From the NCBI GenBank assembly GCA_036397455.1, contig DASWIX010000001.1, positions 102,475 to 166,474 on the forward strand: 64,000 nucleotides of DNA. The letters run 5' to 3'. The notes under the pieces are model-generated. The model saw only the letters and a list, made by a program, of their open reading frames with translations, searched no databases and was not told the DNA's origin. Each line of letters opens with the position of its first letter. Position 1 is the first letter of the stretch. Source of the stretch: JADFNB01 sp036397455. GTDB lineage: Bacteria; Gemmatimonadota; Gemmatimonadetes; Gemmatimonadales; GWC2-71-9. Position numbers and translations under genes: made by a program. This document shows positions 33,596 to 42,170 of this stretch, piece after piece.

Positions 33596-34023
33596 GGCGC
33601 CTTCTCGACGTGAACGTCCTCGTCGCGCTCGCGTGGCCGAACCACGTGCATCACACCCGGGCGATTCGTTGGTTCGGCAGGGTCCATGGAGAAGGTTGGG
33701 CCACCTGCCCCGCGACCGAGGCGGGATTCGTCCGGGTGTCGTCGAACACGCGGGTCCTTCGCGATGCTCGGCCTCCCGCCGAGGCGATCGCCCTCCTCGG
33801 TGAGATCCGCAAGCAGCCGGGGCATCATTTCTGGTCGGACGATGTGTCCCCATGCCAGGACACCGCTGGACTGTTCGCCGGCGTGGTCGGCTACCGTCAG
33901 GTTACCGACGCCTGGCTCGTGACCCTCACCCACCAACGGAATGGGCGCCTCGCCACCTTCGACCGTGGCATCGTCGAGCTCACGGGCCGCGCGGCCGAGC
34001 GTCTCGTCGAGCTGATCCCCTGA
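33592..34023 (+). CDS. PIN-domain toxin, VapC-like, probable CTG start
   Basis: A 143-residue PIN-domain ribonuclease toxin. The first catalytic Asp is in LRRLLDVNVLVALAWPNHV, followed by the central acidic residue in CPATEAGFVR and VTDAWLVTLT near the end. If translation began at GTG 33610, this Asp would be lost. The only start that keeps it is CTG 33592, which overlaps the antitoxin stop as CTGA. Reinitiation after the antitoxin is therefore likely. The pair is carried by the direct-repeat-bounded segment. Confidence 0.83.
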   Translation: MRRLLDVNVLVALAWPNHVHHTRAIRWFGRVHGEGWATCPATEAGFVRVSSNTRVLRDARPPAEAIALLGEIRKQPGHHFWSDDVSPCQDTAGLFAGVVGYRQVTDAWLVTLTHQRNGRLATFDRGIVELTGRAAERLVELIP

Positions 34024-34110
34024 CGCGGGGGCCGCGCACGCTCGACCGCTTCGGCTCTTCAGGGAACTGAGTGGGTGATGGGAGCGGTTTCGGAAGGATT
34101 CAGGTTGTTG

Positions 34111-34318
34111 GTTTCACAGGGGAAGGACGGGTTGCCGGGGTGGCCCCGGGGGGACGGCTTGCATTTCCACGCGCTGGTTCACGTGGAGCCGCGAAGGCGC
34201 GGAGGGCTGAAAGCCGTTGACGAGGCGTCCACGATCGCTCCCGTGATGTCATCCCGCTCTCGCATCCCGCTCCTCCTCCGCGGTCTTCGTGGCCCCGCGT
34301 GAGCAAACTGTCCCGCAC
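34111..34318. repeat. dispersed repeat, copy 2 (GxxExxY-derived remnant)
   Basis: Partner of 26297-26496. On the minus strand from 34265 it reads MRERDDITGAIVDASSTAF then SPPRLRGST, again a GxxExxY N-terminus joined to a tail. It carries the extra bases CGAAGGCGC compared with copy 1. It lies between the toxin gene and a beta-propeller gene. The remaining bases to 34522 hold no gene that I recognise. Confidence 0.7.
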
Positions 34319-34522
34319 CTCGCGACCATACGCAGTACCTGACGGAGGAGCACCACCATTCGGTTGCGTAGCATTGTGACGCCGACGACGTTCGCGGAGA
34401 AACCAACCTCCACCGCCCATTCGACCAGCTGCCTCTCTGCGGTCTCGGCGTGCGCCGCGGTGAAGTCGAAGCGGTGAGTGCGTTACGGTATTTGTGGCCG
34501 CGCGACCAGCAGTTGGACGGGT

Positions 34523-35584
34523 CTACCAGCGACGGATTTGGATGAGGGCCACGGACGGAATGGACTCCGGTGCCAGGTACGCCACGACGTACCGCTCACG
34601 CCCGACCGGCGTGTGCAGTGCGGGCACGGGCCCAACGATGCTTGCCCGCAGAACCAGGTCCGGCCCGAAGAAGTCAACCACGAACCTGCCGTCCATGAGG
34701 TTCACCTGGTGCCTGATCGACCCATCATCCATTTCTTCGAGCGCTAGCGCCGTTGGGTGCGGTCGCGAGGTTACCGTGGCCCGTGGCCCGTCTACGTGAA
34801 GCGTGTAGGCCGGTTCGGCGGATGGCAGGAAACCGTTTTCTCGAGTCAGATCGATCAGGAGATCCCCGCCTGGCGAGAATTTCTGGACGTGGTAGGGCGC
34901 AACCTGGGTGTACCAGATACCACCGTCTCGAGCGGGAAAGGTCCTCCCAGCGCCAATCTGCCTTCGTATGAGCTCAGATTGGACCGGGGGCAGTTGGCCG
35001 AACGACCCCAAGTACTCGCCGGTACGCCGGTCAAAGCGATGAATAACTCCGCGTGGAGCAACGCCCGACGGAAACATGCCCGCGAAAAAGATGATGTCGC
35101 CGAGAACAAGCATGCTCCGCGCATGCACCGTGATGGACGGCGTGATGATGCCCTTGAAGCGCAGTTCGCGGTCGAATTCGCTGACCCGTCCCAGCTTCGC
35201 GTCGTAGACGTAGATCGACCCGTCCGACGCAGCGGATACCAGAAGCGGAAGCTGGAACTCCCCCGGCCCCGCGCCTTCCCGGCCGACCGATGCCAAATGT
35301 CGCCCTGCCGAGTCGAACGCGTGCAGCATTCGGTACTGTCCGTCCAAGACGAGAATCCGACCGTCAGGGTCAACGTCGAAAGACGCAACCCAGCCGAAGA
35401 CGGTGCCTGGCGGTCCGTCTGCTGCGCCGATGACCCACAGTGTGTCCAATTCAAGGGTGGCACTCGCGCGAGGGGGCCGATCAGGAACGCGAATTCTCTC
35501 CTGCGAGGCCGCGGGAGGAGCGACGACGGACAGCGTCAGTGCGGCGAGCAGCGGGAACGGGCGCAAGTCGCGGCGGCGTTGCAT
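34523..35584 (-). CDS. 6-bladed beta-propeller secreted protein
   Basis: A 353-residue protein with a signal peptide (basic MQRRRDLRPF, hydrophobic core, APPAASQ). The body has NHL/SMP-30-like blades: FDVDPDGRILVLDGQYRML, then VGREGAGPGEFQLP, which is the usual blade 1-2 signature in these proteins. Such proteins are abundant in Gemmatimonadota and are thought to bind ligands outside the cytoplasm. ATG 35584 is preferred over TTG 35602. It follows a Cys-rich secreted-protein gene by 26 bases and is likely cotranscribed. Confidence 0.8.
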   Translation of the reverse strand: MQRRRDLRPFPLLAALTLSVVAPPAASQERIRVPDRPPRASATLELDTLWVIGAADGPPGTVFGWVASFDVDPDGRILVLDGQYRMLHAFDSAGRHLASVGREGAGPGEFQLPLLVSAASDGSIYVYDAKLGRVSEFDRELRFKGIITPSITVHARSMLVLGDIIFFAGMFPSGVAPRGVIHRFDRRTGEYLGSFGQLPPVQSELIRRQIGAGRTFPARDGGIWYTQVAPYHVQKFSPGGDLLIDLTRENGFLPSAEPAYTLHVDGPRATVTSRPHPTALALEEMDDGSIRHQVNLMDGRFVVDFFGPDLVLRASIVGPVPALHTPVGRERYVVAYLAPESIPSVALIQIRRW

Positions 35585-35610
35585 GTGATCGATGGCCAGC
35601 AATCAGGGCT

Positions 35611-35982
35611 CTAGCTGCTGGTCAGTTCGGAAGCCGAGATGGCTACATCGGCCGCCGGCTCGGTCACCACAACGCGCGTCACCGCGCGCATTGGAACCGT
35701 ACGGACGCGGCCCGTGTCGCAGTCGACCTGAGCGTACACAGGTGTCCCGTCCGGCTGGACAAAACCTTCCGGAATCCCATGGCAGAGATCGATCATGCAG
35801 AAGTACTGTCCGGCGGTACAGTTCCATCCCTGCCCCCCGCTCAGGCAGGCGTATCCAATAATACCGCCCTCCGGGTTGTAGACTGTGAAGCACTCCTCGA
35901 TGCAATCCTGCGCCCGGGCTTCTTGGGGCGTCGCCGCAATCAGTAACCCATAACAAAGGACTAACGCGAGCATGGTCTTCAT
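35611..35982 (-). CDS. small secreted cysteine-rich protein
   Basis: A 123-residue protein with a clear signal peptide cleaved near EARAQ. The mature part has seven cysteines (DCIEEC, YAC, NC, FC, DLC, DC), six of them in the first half, so disulphides are likely. The last 30 residues are Val/Thr-rich. I do not recognise the family. It is upstream of, and probably transcribed with, the beta-propeller gene. Confidence 0.6.
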   Translation of the reverse strand: MKTMLALVLCYGLLIAATPQEARAQDCIEECFTVYNPEGGIIGYACLSGGQGWNCTAGQYFCMIDLCHGIPEGFVQPDGTPVYAQVDCDTGRVRTVPMRAVTRVVVTEPAADVAISASELTSS

Positions 35983-36146
35983 AGTTTACCTACCCTTGAT
36001 TAGGAAGTCTCTCGACAACGCCGCCGCGATGCGAATGCCACGATGTGCCCACTTCGCATCCAAGGCAAGGAAAAACGCGACGCTCCCCCCCCCCAAACGC
36101 GACAGTGGTTGATGGGCGTTGAAGGCCGGCATCGCAAGGGCAGGTC

Positions 36147-36200
36147 ATGAGCTACGGGCCGAACACCGTCCGGGACGCGCCGTCCGCCTGCACTGTCCAA
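36147..36200 (-). pseudogene. 3' remnant of a lipoprotein gene like 37888-38436
   Basis: Read on the minus strand, this ends ASRTVFGP-stop, against SWTVFGP-stop in the intact gene at 37888, and the DNA matches over about 50 bases. It abuts copy B of the direct repeat, so a rearrangement joined the start of an M1 gene to the end of a paralogous lipoprotein gene. The bases 35983-36146 are otherwise empty. Confidence 0.6.
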
Positions 36201-36440
36201 TGGGCGCGGATCGGATCGACGGTGCGGGCGAGCGCGGTCTGGGCCTGAAGGGCCAGGAGCAGGGTCAGCATGGTGACCACGCTACGGCCCAATCACGTCG
36301 TGCGGAAGCGTAGGTCCAACCTCAGTACTCCACGCCAGACCGCAGCCCGCCACCCGCGATCCCACCGCGTGTCGCCGAATCGCCGCTCACCACGCGCGCG
36401 CCGGCTGGCGCCGCGACCAACTCGAACGCCTGCTCCCCCA
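36201..36440. repeat. 240-bp direct repeat, copy B
   Basis: Copy of 32753-32992. Here the right part is the intact 3' end of the M23 gene (stop TGA at 36322-36324). The left part is the 5' end of an M1 gene cut off at 36201. Recombination between copies would remove 3448 bases and restore M23 followed by M1. Confidence 0.85.
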
Positions 36441-37878
36441 GCTTCTGCCCGTTGTAGTAGTACTCGAGCCGCCACGTGCCCAGTTCCGTGATGAACCCGG
36501 GGATCGTGTAGAAGGCCCACCACCAGCTCATACTGTAGAACTGGCCGTGCGTCGTCGAGAACGAGGCATGCAACGCCCCGCTCGGCGTGTAGAGGTCGAA
36601 CCGCGACACGGCCCCTTGCGCCGCGTTGAACAGGTGGACCCACCACGTCGCCTGGGCGTCGGCGGTGGTCATCGTGTCCACCGGTGCCGGCGGATCCTTC
36701 ACGAGGTCGAGCGTCATGCTCTGGTTGCTCACCCCTGACTGGATCAGCGCGAAGCCGTCCTGGTACGGATGCGGCGCCGCCCAGTGCGCGAACAGCGCGC
36801 CGCACGGACCCGCGAACCCGTCCACCACCACGGTGTTGCGTTGCAGCTCGATGTGCAGGTGTGGCATGTCGGAGTTGCCCGAACTCCCCACCCGTCCCAG
36901 CACCGTCCCGGCGGTGACGTGCTGTCCCTGCGCGACCACGATGGACATGGTGGCGAGGTGGCCGTAGATGGTCCGGAATCCGTTCTCATGCTCGATGATG
37001 ACGTGGTTGCCGAACCCGCCGGCGCCGTTGCTCTTGCGGCGGTCGAACTCGCCGTCGTGTACGAACGACACCGTGCCCGGAGCACCCGCGACGACCGTCA
37101 CGCCTGAATCCATCACGGCGAAACTCGGCAGCGTCACGTCGGTCCCGAGGTGACCGTCGTACGTTTTGAGGGCGCACTGGTAGTCGCTGATCCCGGTGCC
37201 GGGAGTCTGATCGACATAGTTGACGTAGTAGAAGTCACGGTTCACCTCCCCGACGAGCGGGAACTGGAATCCGAGGGTCGCCAGCACCGTGACCGCCGCG
37301 GTGTCGGCGAGTGTGCCCGCGGCGGCCACTATCGATGCGCTCCCCGGCGCCACGCCGGTCAGGTTTCCCGATCCGTCGACCTCCACCACGGTCGGGTCCG
37401 ACGACGTCCATGTCACCGCGCTGACCACCACATAACCGCCGGCGTCACGGACGATGGCGGCGAGTTGTCTGGTTTCGGGAAGGAAGAACTCCAACGAGCC
37501 GGGGGAGACCTGAAGGGTCAGACCCTCATTGCTCGTGACGGTGACCGATGCCGTTGCACTGGCGGTATCCGCCCGGGCCGTGACGGTGGCGGTCCCCACA
37601 CCGACCGCCGTGACCACGCCGTCGCTGCTCACCATCGCGATCGCCGGATCGTCGACCGACCAGGTCACCGTCGTGTCCACCGCCGCGCCGGCACTGTCCT
37701 TCACAACGGCCGAAAGGACCGCGGAGGCACCGACCACCAAGGTGATGGACGTGGGTGTCACGACAACCCGCGTGATCGGCGCCCGATCCTCCACGTCGGT
37801 CGGCGACTTCCCACACGCGCACAGGATTGCGGCGGCCACCACGGCCCCGGCCCGCCACCGCCTGCTGAAGGGAGACAT
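36322..37878 (-). CDS. M23 (LytM-type) metallopeptidase lipoprotein with Ig-like domains
   Basis: A 518-residue exported protein. The lipobox LCAC near residue 22 predicts lipidation. Two bacterial Ig-like (BIG2) domains follow, at about 35-118 and 123-205, with ASAVLSAVVKDSAG and TWSVDDPAIA. The M23 domain then has GHLGTDVTLP (H and D ligands) and MPHLHIELQ (HxH). M23 enzymes cut peptidoglycan cross-links. The last 140 residues form an unrecognised beta domain. ATG 37878 is preferred to GTG 37881. It follows the lipoprotein gene by under ten bases. Confidence 0.83.
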   Translation of the reverse strand: MSPFSRRWRAGAVVAAAILCACGKSPTDVEDRAPITRVVVTPTSITLVVGASAVLSAVVKDSAGAAVDTTVTWSVDDPAIAMVSSDGVVTAVGVGTATVTARADTASATASVTVTSNEGLTLQVSPGSLEFFLPETRQLAAIVRDAGGYVVVSAVTWTSSDPTVVEVDGSGNLTGVAPGSASIVAAAGTLADTAAVTVLATLGFQFPLVGEVNRDFYYVNYVDQTPGTGISDYQCALKTYDGHLGTDVTLPSFAVMDSGVTVVAGAPGTVSFVHDGEFDRRKSNGAGGFGNHVIIEHENGFRTIYGHLATMSIVVAQGQHVTAGTVLGRVGSSGNSDMPHLHIELQRNTVVVDGFAGPCGALFAHWAAPHPYQDGFALIQSGVSNQSMTLDLVKDPPAPVDTMTTADAQATWWVHLFNAAQGAVSRFDLYTPSGALHASFSTTHGQFYSMSWWWAFYTIPGFITELGTWRLEYYYNGQKLGEQAFELVAAPAGARVVSGDSATRGGIAGGGLRSGVEY

Positions 37879-37887
37879 CACACCGAG

Positions 37888-38436
37888 CTACGGGCCGAAC
37901 ACCGTCCAGGACCCGCCGTCCACCTCGAGCTGTCCAAGCCATCCGGCTCCCAACTGGCTGACCTCGAGTTCGAGCACCACGCTGCCCGTGAATGCCCCAG
38001 CCAGCCGGATCGAGGCCGTGAGGAGCCACGACCCGGTGAACGGAATGCTGGACCCGGTGTGTGCGGTCGTGGTGCCGCTCAGCCCGACCGTTCCGCTCAG
38101 GCGCGGGCGAGTCTCGCAGTTGTCGCAGAAGTCGCTGAACTCCACGGCTGCGTCATACTTGTGGGCAACCGGGTCCCCCACCTGTTGGAGCTGGGTCTTG
38201 GTGAACGTGCCCCCCACCACCGCAAACCCACTGCCAGCTCCATCGACCCGAAGGTCGACCCAGGTCTTGTCCCCTTGACTGTACGGTGCGACGAGAAAGG
38301 TCGCCGACACGATCGCCGCGGTCACCTGGTTTGCCACGGCCTGCGAATCGATCTGAACCGGGCCGGTGGTCTCGCCGCAGGCCCCAACACATCCCAGCAG
38401 CAACCCGATGGCGTACCGGCCTCCCTTGGCGAACAT
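37888..38436 (-). CDS. putative lipoprotein
   Basis: A 182-residue protein with a lipobox VGAC (Cys20). The mature part is beta-rich with a CDNC pair (about 104-107) and ends SWTVFGP. No known domain is evident. It is divergent from the ECF sigma gene, and cotranscribed with the M23 gene. A remnant of a paralogue's 3' end occurs at 36147-36200, so this family has been duplicated locally. Confidence 0.6.
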   Translation of the reverse strand: MFAKGGRYAIGLLLGCVGACGETTGPVQIDSQAVANQVTAAIVSATFLVAPYSQGDKTWVDLRVDGAGSGFAVVGGTFTKTQLQQVGDPVAHKYDAAVEFSDFCDNCETRPRLSGTVGLSGTTTAHTGSSIPFTGSWLLTASIRLAGAFTGSVVLELEVSQLGAGWLGQLEVDGGSWTVFGP

Positions 38437-38543
38437 GCTGCACCTCCGACTGAGATTCGAACGTTTCACAGAATGCACAAACCCGGGTGATTCCACAATG
38501 AACCGCACATGAAGGCCCCGCCGCTGGCGACCGGTCCCGCCCG

Positions 38544-39128
38544 ATGCAACCTTCCGGGATGGAAGCGACACCCACGAATAGCATGACCAGCCAGCTAGTC
38601 GAGACCAGTGACCGGGGCCTGGCCGATCGGGTGCTCCGGGACGGGGATGAGGGCGCGTTCCGCGCCCTCTATAGCCGGCACACGCCGTACCTGTACCAGT
38701 TCGCATTGCGGACACTGGGTGGCAACGAACCCGAGGCGGAGGACGTGATCCAGGAGGCGTGGATTCGGGCGGTCGAGAAGCTCGACAGCTTCCGCTGGGA
38801 AGCGGAGTTGCGGTCCTGGTTGGCCGGCATCGTGCTGAACCTGTGCCGCGGCCTGTTCCGGCGGAAAGACCGGCAGTGGCTGGAGATCGACGAGAGCGCG
38901 CTCGGCTCACCGCGGACCGCGCGACTGGACGAGCGGATGGACCTGGAACAGGCGTTGCACTTGCTGCCCGACGGATACCGCACCGTGTTGGTGCTGCATG
39001 ACCTGGAAGGCTACACCCACGAGGAGATCGGTCAGGCGCTGGGGACCACCGCCGGGACGTCCAAGAGCCAGTTGTCCCGAGCACGACGGGCCATGCGCGA
39101 CCTCCTGGTGGAAACCGAGGCACTGTGA
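38544..39128 (+). CDS. ECF RNA polymerase sigma factor
   Basis: A 194-residue sigma-70 family protein. Region 2 is FRALYSRHTPYLYQFAL... with DVIQEAWIRAVEKLDSF, and region 4 is LHLLPDGYRTVLVLHDLEG plus the helix-turn-helix EEIGQALGTTAGTSKSQLSR. The start could be ATG 38544, 38559 or 38583; none has a good ribosome site. It is followed after 12 bases by a membrane protein that is probably its anti-sigma factor. Confidence 0.87.
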   Translation: MQPSGMEATPTNSMTSQLVETSDRGLADRVLRDGDEGAFRALYSRHTPYLYQFALRTLGGNEPEAEDVIQEAWIRAVEKLDSFRWEAELRSWLAGIVLNLCRGLFRRKDRQWLEIDESALGSPRTARLDERMDLEQALHLLPDGYRTVLVLHDLEGYTHEEIGQALGTTAGTSKSQLSRARRAMRDLLVETEAL

Positions 39129-39140
39129 GGAGTTGGGACC

Positions 39141-39677
39141 ATGAATGACGAACGACACGATCTGACGCCGGCCGAGAAGGCGGAGTTCGCTTCGCTTCCG
39201 CGGGAACGGACGCCCGGCCGGCTGCTGGAGGAACGCACCGTCAGGGCGCTGCGACGGCGCGGCCTGCTTCAGGGGTCTCGGTTCCGGCCGAGCGGCCTGT
39301 TTGCGGCCGCCGCCGCCGCAGTGGCGGTGTTCGTGAGCGGATTCGCGGCGGGCCAGTGGACGACCGCCCGCAGTGTGACCCACTCGCTCATCGAAGCGCA
39401 ACAGCAGACGGCGATCGAAGCGGCACGCACGGTGCAGCGCACCGGATCGGCCTACGTCACGTCGATCGCCGCGCTGGCGCAGCTCACCGACAGCACCGGC
39501 AATCCGGCACTGGCTCAAGGACAGGAGGCCGCGGTCGCGGCGCTGTACAACGCCGCCGCCGAGTTGGCGCGGCTGGTGCCCAACGACCCGATGGCCCAAT
39601 TGCTCCGTCGCGTGCTCCAAGGGCGCCACACGGATACCACTGAACAGATCGGCGCACGCAACGTCGTGTGGTTTTGA
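39141..39677 (+). CDS. putative membrane anti-sigma factor
   Basis: A 178-residue protein. The N-terminal 50 residues are charged (HDLTPAEKAEFASLPRE), one membrane helix follows (about 51-73), and the outer part is an Ala/Gln-rich helix. This topology and the position right after a sigma gene fit a single-pass anti-sigma factor, though no zinc-binding HxxxCxxC motif is seen. GAGGAGTTGGGACC precedes ATG 39141. Confidence 0.6.
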   Translation: MNDERHDLTPAEKAEFASLPRERTPGRLLEERTVRALRRRGLLQGSRFRPSGLFAAAAAAVAVFVSGFAAGQWTTARSVTHSLIEAQQQTAIEAARTVQRTGSAYVTSIAALAQLTDSTGNPALAQGQEAAVAALYNAAAELARLVPNDPMAQLLRRVLQGRHTDTTEQIGARNVVWF

Positions 39678-39700
39678 CGCCGGCGCCTGGAGAACATGAC

Positions 39701-40795
39701 ATGTCGACACTTCGAACGATGATCATGGCGGTGCTGCTCGCCGCAACGGGGCGCGGCGCGGCCGCCGCGCAAGAGCTCCGGGTACTCACCCACGGCCCGG
39801 AATGCGCCGAGGACGATCCTGTCATTGGCTGGCTCGGTTACACCGGGTTGGTTTGCAACTGTACCCACTATTTCGACGCACATGACCAGACGAACAGCCG
39901 CTGGGAGTTCCGCTCGGAGCCGGTCATCTTCGGGATCGATCCCGACGGTCCAGCGGACGGGCCACTCCGCCCCGGCGACGCGATCGTCTCGATCGACGGG
40001 TATCTCATCACGACGGCCGAGGGAGGCAAGCGGTTCGCCCAGATTCAGCCCAACCGGCCCGTCCGCCTGCGCGTGCGCCGTGGAGATCGCGAATTCGATG
40101 TGACCATCACGCCCGGGTCGGCATGTGTCCCGCCGCCGCCGCCGCCGCGACCGCCCAGGCCCGCCAGGGAACCCGCCCCACGGGTCGCGCCTTTACCACC
40201 GGCCGCACCGACGCCACCCACACCGGCGGTGGGGCCGTTGCCGCCCCTCCCGCCGCCGAGCGCGCGATTGGGGTTGAGCCTGAGTTGCAGCCAATGCGGG
40301 ATGCACCACGCCGGCGGGAGAGACCAGGTGTGGTGGTTCAGCACCCCCCCGACGGTCGAGGGCGTCGAGCGGAGCGGACCCGCGTACCAAGCCGGGATCC
40401 GCAGCGGAGATGTAATCACCGCGATAGACGGGACGGACATCACGAGCGAGGAAGGCGGCCGCCGGTTCGGCGCCATCCAACCTGGCGACCGCGTACGGTT
40501 CGCATACCGGCGGGACGGGGAACGGCGAATCGCGACACTTACCGCCGGCCGGCCACCGGTTCGCGTTGCGGAGGTGCCGCGCCCATCGCCGTCGCCAACG
40601 CCCGCGCCCCGTGCGCCCCGTGCGCCCCGTGTCCAGCCCGATGTCGTGCGGTTCACCGGCCTGCTGGGTGACGCGTTGATCGAGGTGACCGGTCAGCCCG
40701 TAACCGTGACACAATCCGAGACCGAGATCATCATTCGCAGCGGTGATATCACGGTCCGCATCAGGAAGACGAGCGAACAGGAGCGGGAACGCTAG
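39701..40795 (+). CDS. periplasmic protein with two PDZ domains and Pro-rich linkers
   Basis: A 364-residue exported protein with a leader ending GAAAAQE. PDZ1 (about 60-145) has GPLRPGDAIVSIDGYLI; PDZ2 (about 200-290) has AGIRSGDVITAIDGTDI. They are joined by a Pro-rich linker of about 55 residues. Cysteines occur in each domain (CNC; CSQCGMHH), possibly for metal or disulphide. There is no protease domain. Placed third in the sigma/anti-sigma unit, it may sense or bind envelope proteins. Confidence 0.72.
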   Translation: MSTLRTMIMAVLLAATGRGAAAAQELRVLTHGPECAEDDPVIGWLGYTGLVCNCTHYFDAHDQTNSRWEFRSEPVIFGIDPDGPADGPLRPGDAIVSIDGYLITTAEGGKRFAQIQPNRPVRLRVRRGDREFDVTITPGSACVPPPPPPRPPRPAREPAPRVAPLPPAAPTPPTPAVGPLPPLPPPSARLGLSLSCSQCGMHHAGGRDQVWWFSTPPTVEGVERSGPAYQAGIRSGDVITAIDGTDITSEEGGRRFGAIQPGDRVRFAYRRDGERRIATLTAGRPPVRVAEVPRPSPSPTPAPRAPRAPRVQPDVVRFTGLLGDALIEVTGQPVTVTQSETEIIIRSGDITVRIRKTSEQERER

Positions 40796-40943
40796 TACAC
40801 GCGGTCACAAGTTCCATGACGTTTTCACCGCAGAGCGCGCAGAGGGGCGAACGCCGGACCTCGTGGTGGCCGGACCACGACCGAAGGTGTGCCAATGCGG
40901 TCTCTGCGGCAAGAACACGTAACCGCACCCATGTACCGATGTA

Positions 40944-41141
40944 CTACCCGACCGGCGAGCGGTCTGCCACGTGTTGCGTGAGCGTTTGTATTTGCTCGGC
41001 TAGCCGGTCTACGGCGCGGCGGAGGTCATCCATCTCCCGCTTGGCGTCGTAGACCTGGTTCATGGCGGTGACCAGTTCCTCGAGCACGTCGGGACCGAGA
41101 CGGTTATAAGCCGCGTTGGAGAACTTCAAGAGCACGGGCAT
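40944..41141 (-). CDS. small coiled-coil protein
   Basis: A 65-residue protein starting MPVLLKFSNAAYNRLGPDV and continuing as an amphipathic helix with heptad-like leucines (MDDLRRAVDRLAEQIQTL). No transmembrane segment. Similar short proteins with an NAAYxxLGPD opening occur widely, without a function that I know. GTG 41156 is an alternative start. The 148 bases to its left contain a CACCGCAGAG-type tract similar to those around GxxExxY elements. Confidence 0.5.
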   Translation of the reverse strand: MPVLLKFSNAAYNRLGPDVLEELVTAMNQVYDAKREMDDLRRAVDRLAEQIQTLTQHVADRSPVG

Positions 41142-41213
41142 ACCAGAGCGTAACACGCATTCCGCCGCACTGCATAGCCAAAAGAACGCAGGAGCCGCTC
41201 CGTTCGGAACTCC

Positions 41214-42167
41214 TTAGAGCGCATAGCGCTGTCCTGCCCGAGCGATGCCGAAGCCGCGGCGCCGCACCTCCGCGGCGGCTGCACCGTCATCGAGAATCGC
41301 GTTGGTGTTGTTGAAGTGGGTGAACACGACGCGCTGTCCGTCACGTACCGCCTGTTGCAGGAGGTCCATCGAGTGCGGTACGAGCGGGTGTGGAATGTCC
41401 TCGATGTTCCGGCCGGGGAGCTCGGTGGATGAATAGAACGACCCGTCGAGCAACGCCACGTCTACCTCGCGCACCACGTGGTCGATCGAATGGTCCCACC
41501 GTTCCCATCTGTCGATGTCGGGGAGGTACAGCACGCTCGCGTTGGGGCCGCGGAAGATGAATCCGACCGTGTCCGAAAATTCCGGACGATGCGGCACGGG
41601 AATCATGCGGACCGACATCCATTCGTCGACCGCGAACCACGTATCGACCGGCACGTCGGGAAAGTGGAGACGGCCCTCGTCCACCAGCAGGCTCCACGGC
41701 CCGTTGGTCGACAGAAAGGCGCGCATCGACGGCGTACAATAGACCGGGGTGGGCGCGGTGCCGACGCTCTCCCGCCCCAGCATGGCCAGACCGAGGTAGT
41801 GGCCGATGTGGGCATGTGTGAGGAAGATCCCGTCGAACGGCCGCCGTTGCGCGGCGCGGGTGCGGAAGGCCGGCTCGTCGATGAGATCCATCTGCCGCGT
41901 AATGTCGGGCGTCGCATCGACGAGGTAGAACCGCGCGGCTTCCGGCTCGATGAGCGCCAGCGACGTGACGTAGCGCGGCTCGCCGCGGGCGCGTTCGCAG
42001 CGTTCGCTGTAGCACCCTATCTGCGGCAACCCGCCGTCCTGCACCGTACCCAGCACGAGTGCGTACGGATCACGCCGCGCGCGGAGGCCCGGCCGCCGCC
42101 CGCTCAGCGACAACGCCGCGGCCGCGGCGAGAAACTCCCTGCGGGTGGGGTGTGCATGGCGCGCCAT
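41214..42167 (-). CDS. PqqB-like MBL-fold protein with Tat signal
   Basis: A 317-residue metallo-beta-lactamase-fold protein resembling PqqB. TVQDGGLPQIGC (41-52), FLTHAHIGHYLG (115-126) with the metal motif, and VFTHFNNTN (281-289) are shared with PqqB. The N-terminus is PTRREFLAAAAALSLSG, a twin-arginine signal, which PqqB does not usually have. No pqqA, C, D or E lies nearby, so PQQ synthesis is doubtful. It starts four bases from the divergent EamA reading frame. Confidence 0.77.
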   Translation of the reverse strand: MARHAHPTRREFLAAAAALSLSGRRPGLRARRDPYALVLGTVQDGGLPQIGCYSERCERARGEPRYVTSLALIEPEAARFYLVDATPDITRQMDLIDEPAFRTRAAQRRPFDGIFLTHAHIGHYLGLAMLGRESVGTAPTPVYCTPSMRAFLSTNGPWSLLVDEGRLHFPDVPVDTWFAVDEWMSVRMIPVPHRPEFSDTVGFIFRGPNASVLYLPDIDRWERWDHSIDHVVREVDVALLDGSFYSSTELPGRNIEDIPHPLVPHSMDLLQQAVRDGQRVVFTHFNNTNAILDDGAAAAEVRRRGFGIARAGQRYAL

Positions 42168-42170
42168 TCC

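Noticed and set aside
41214..42167. PQQ biosynthesis locus
   Set aside because: The PqqB-like protein has a Tat signal and no other pqq gene is in the window.
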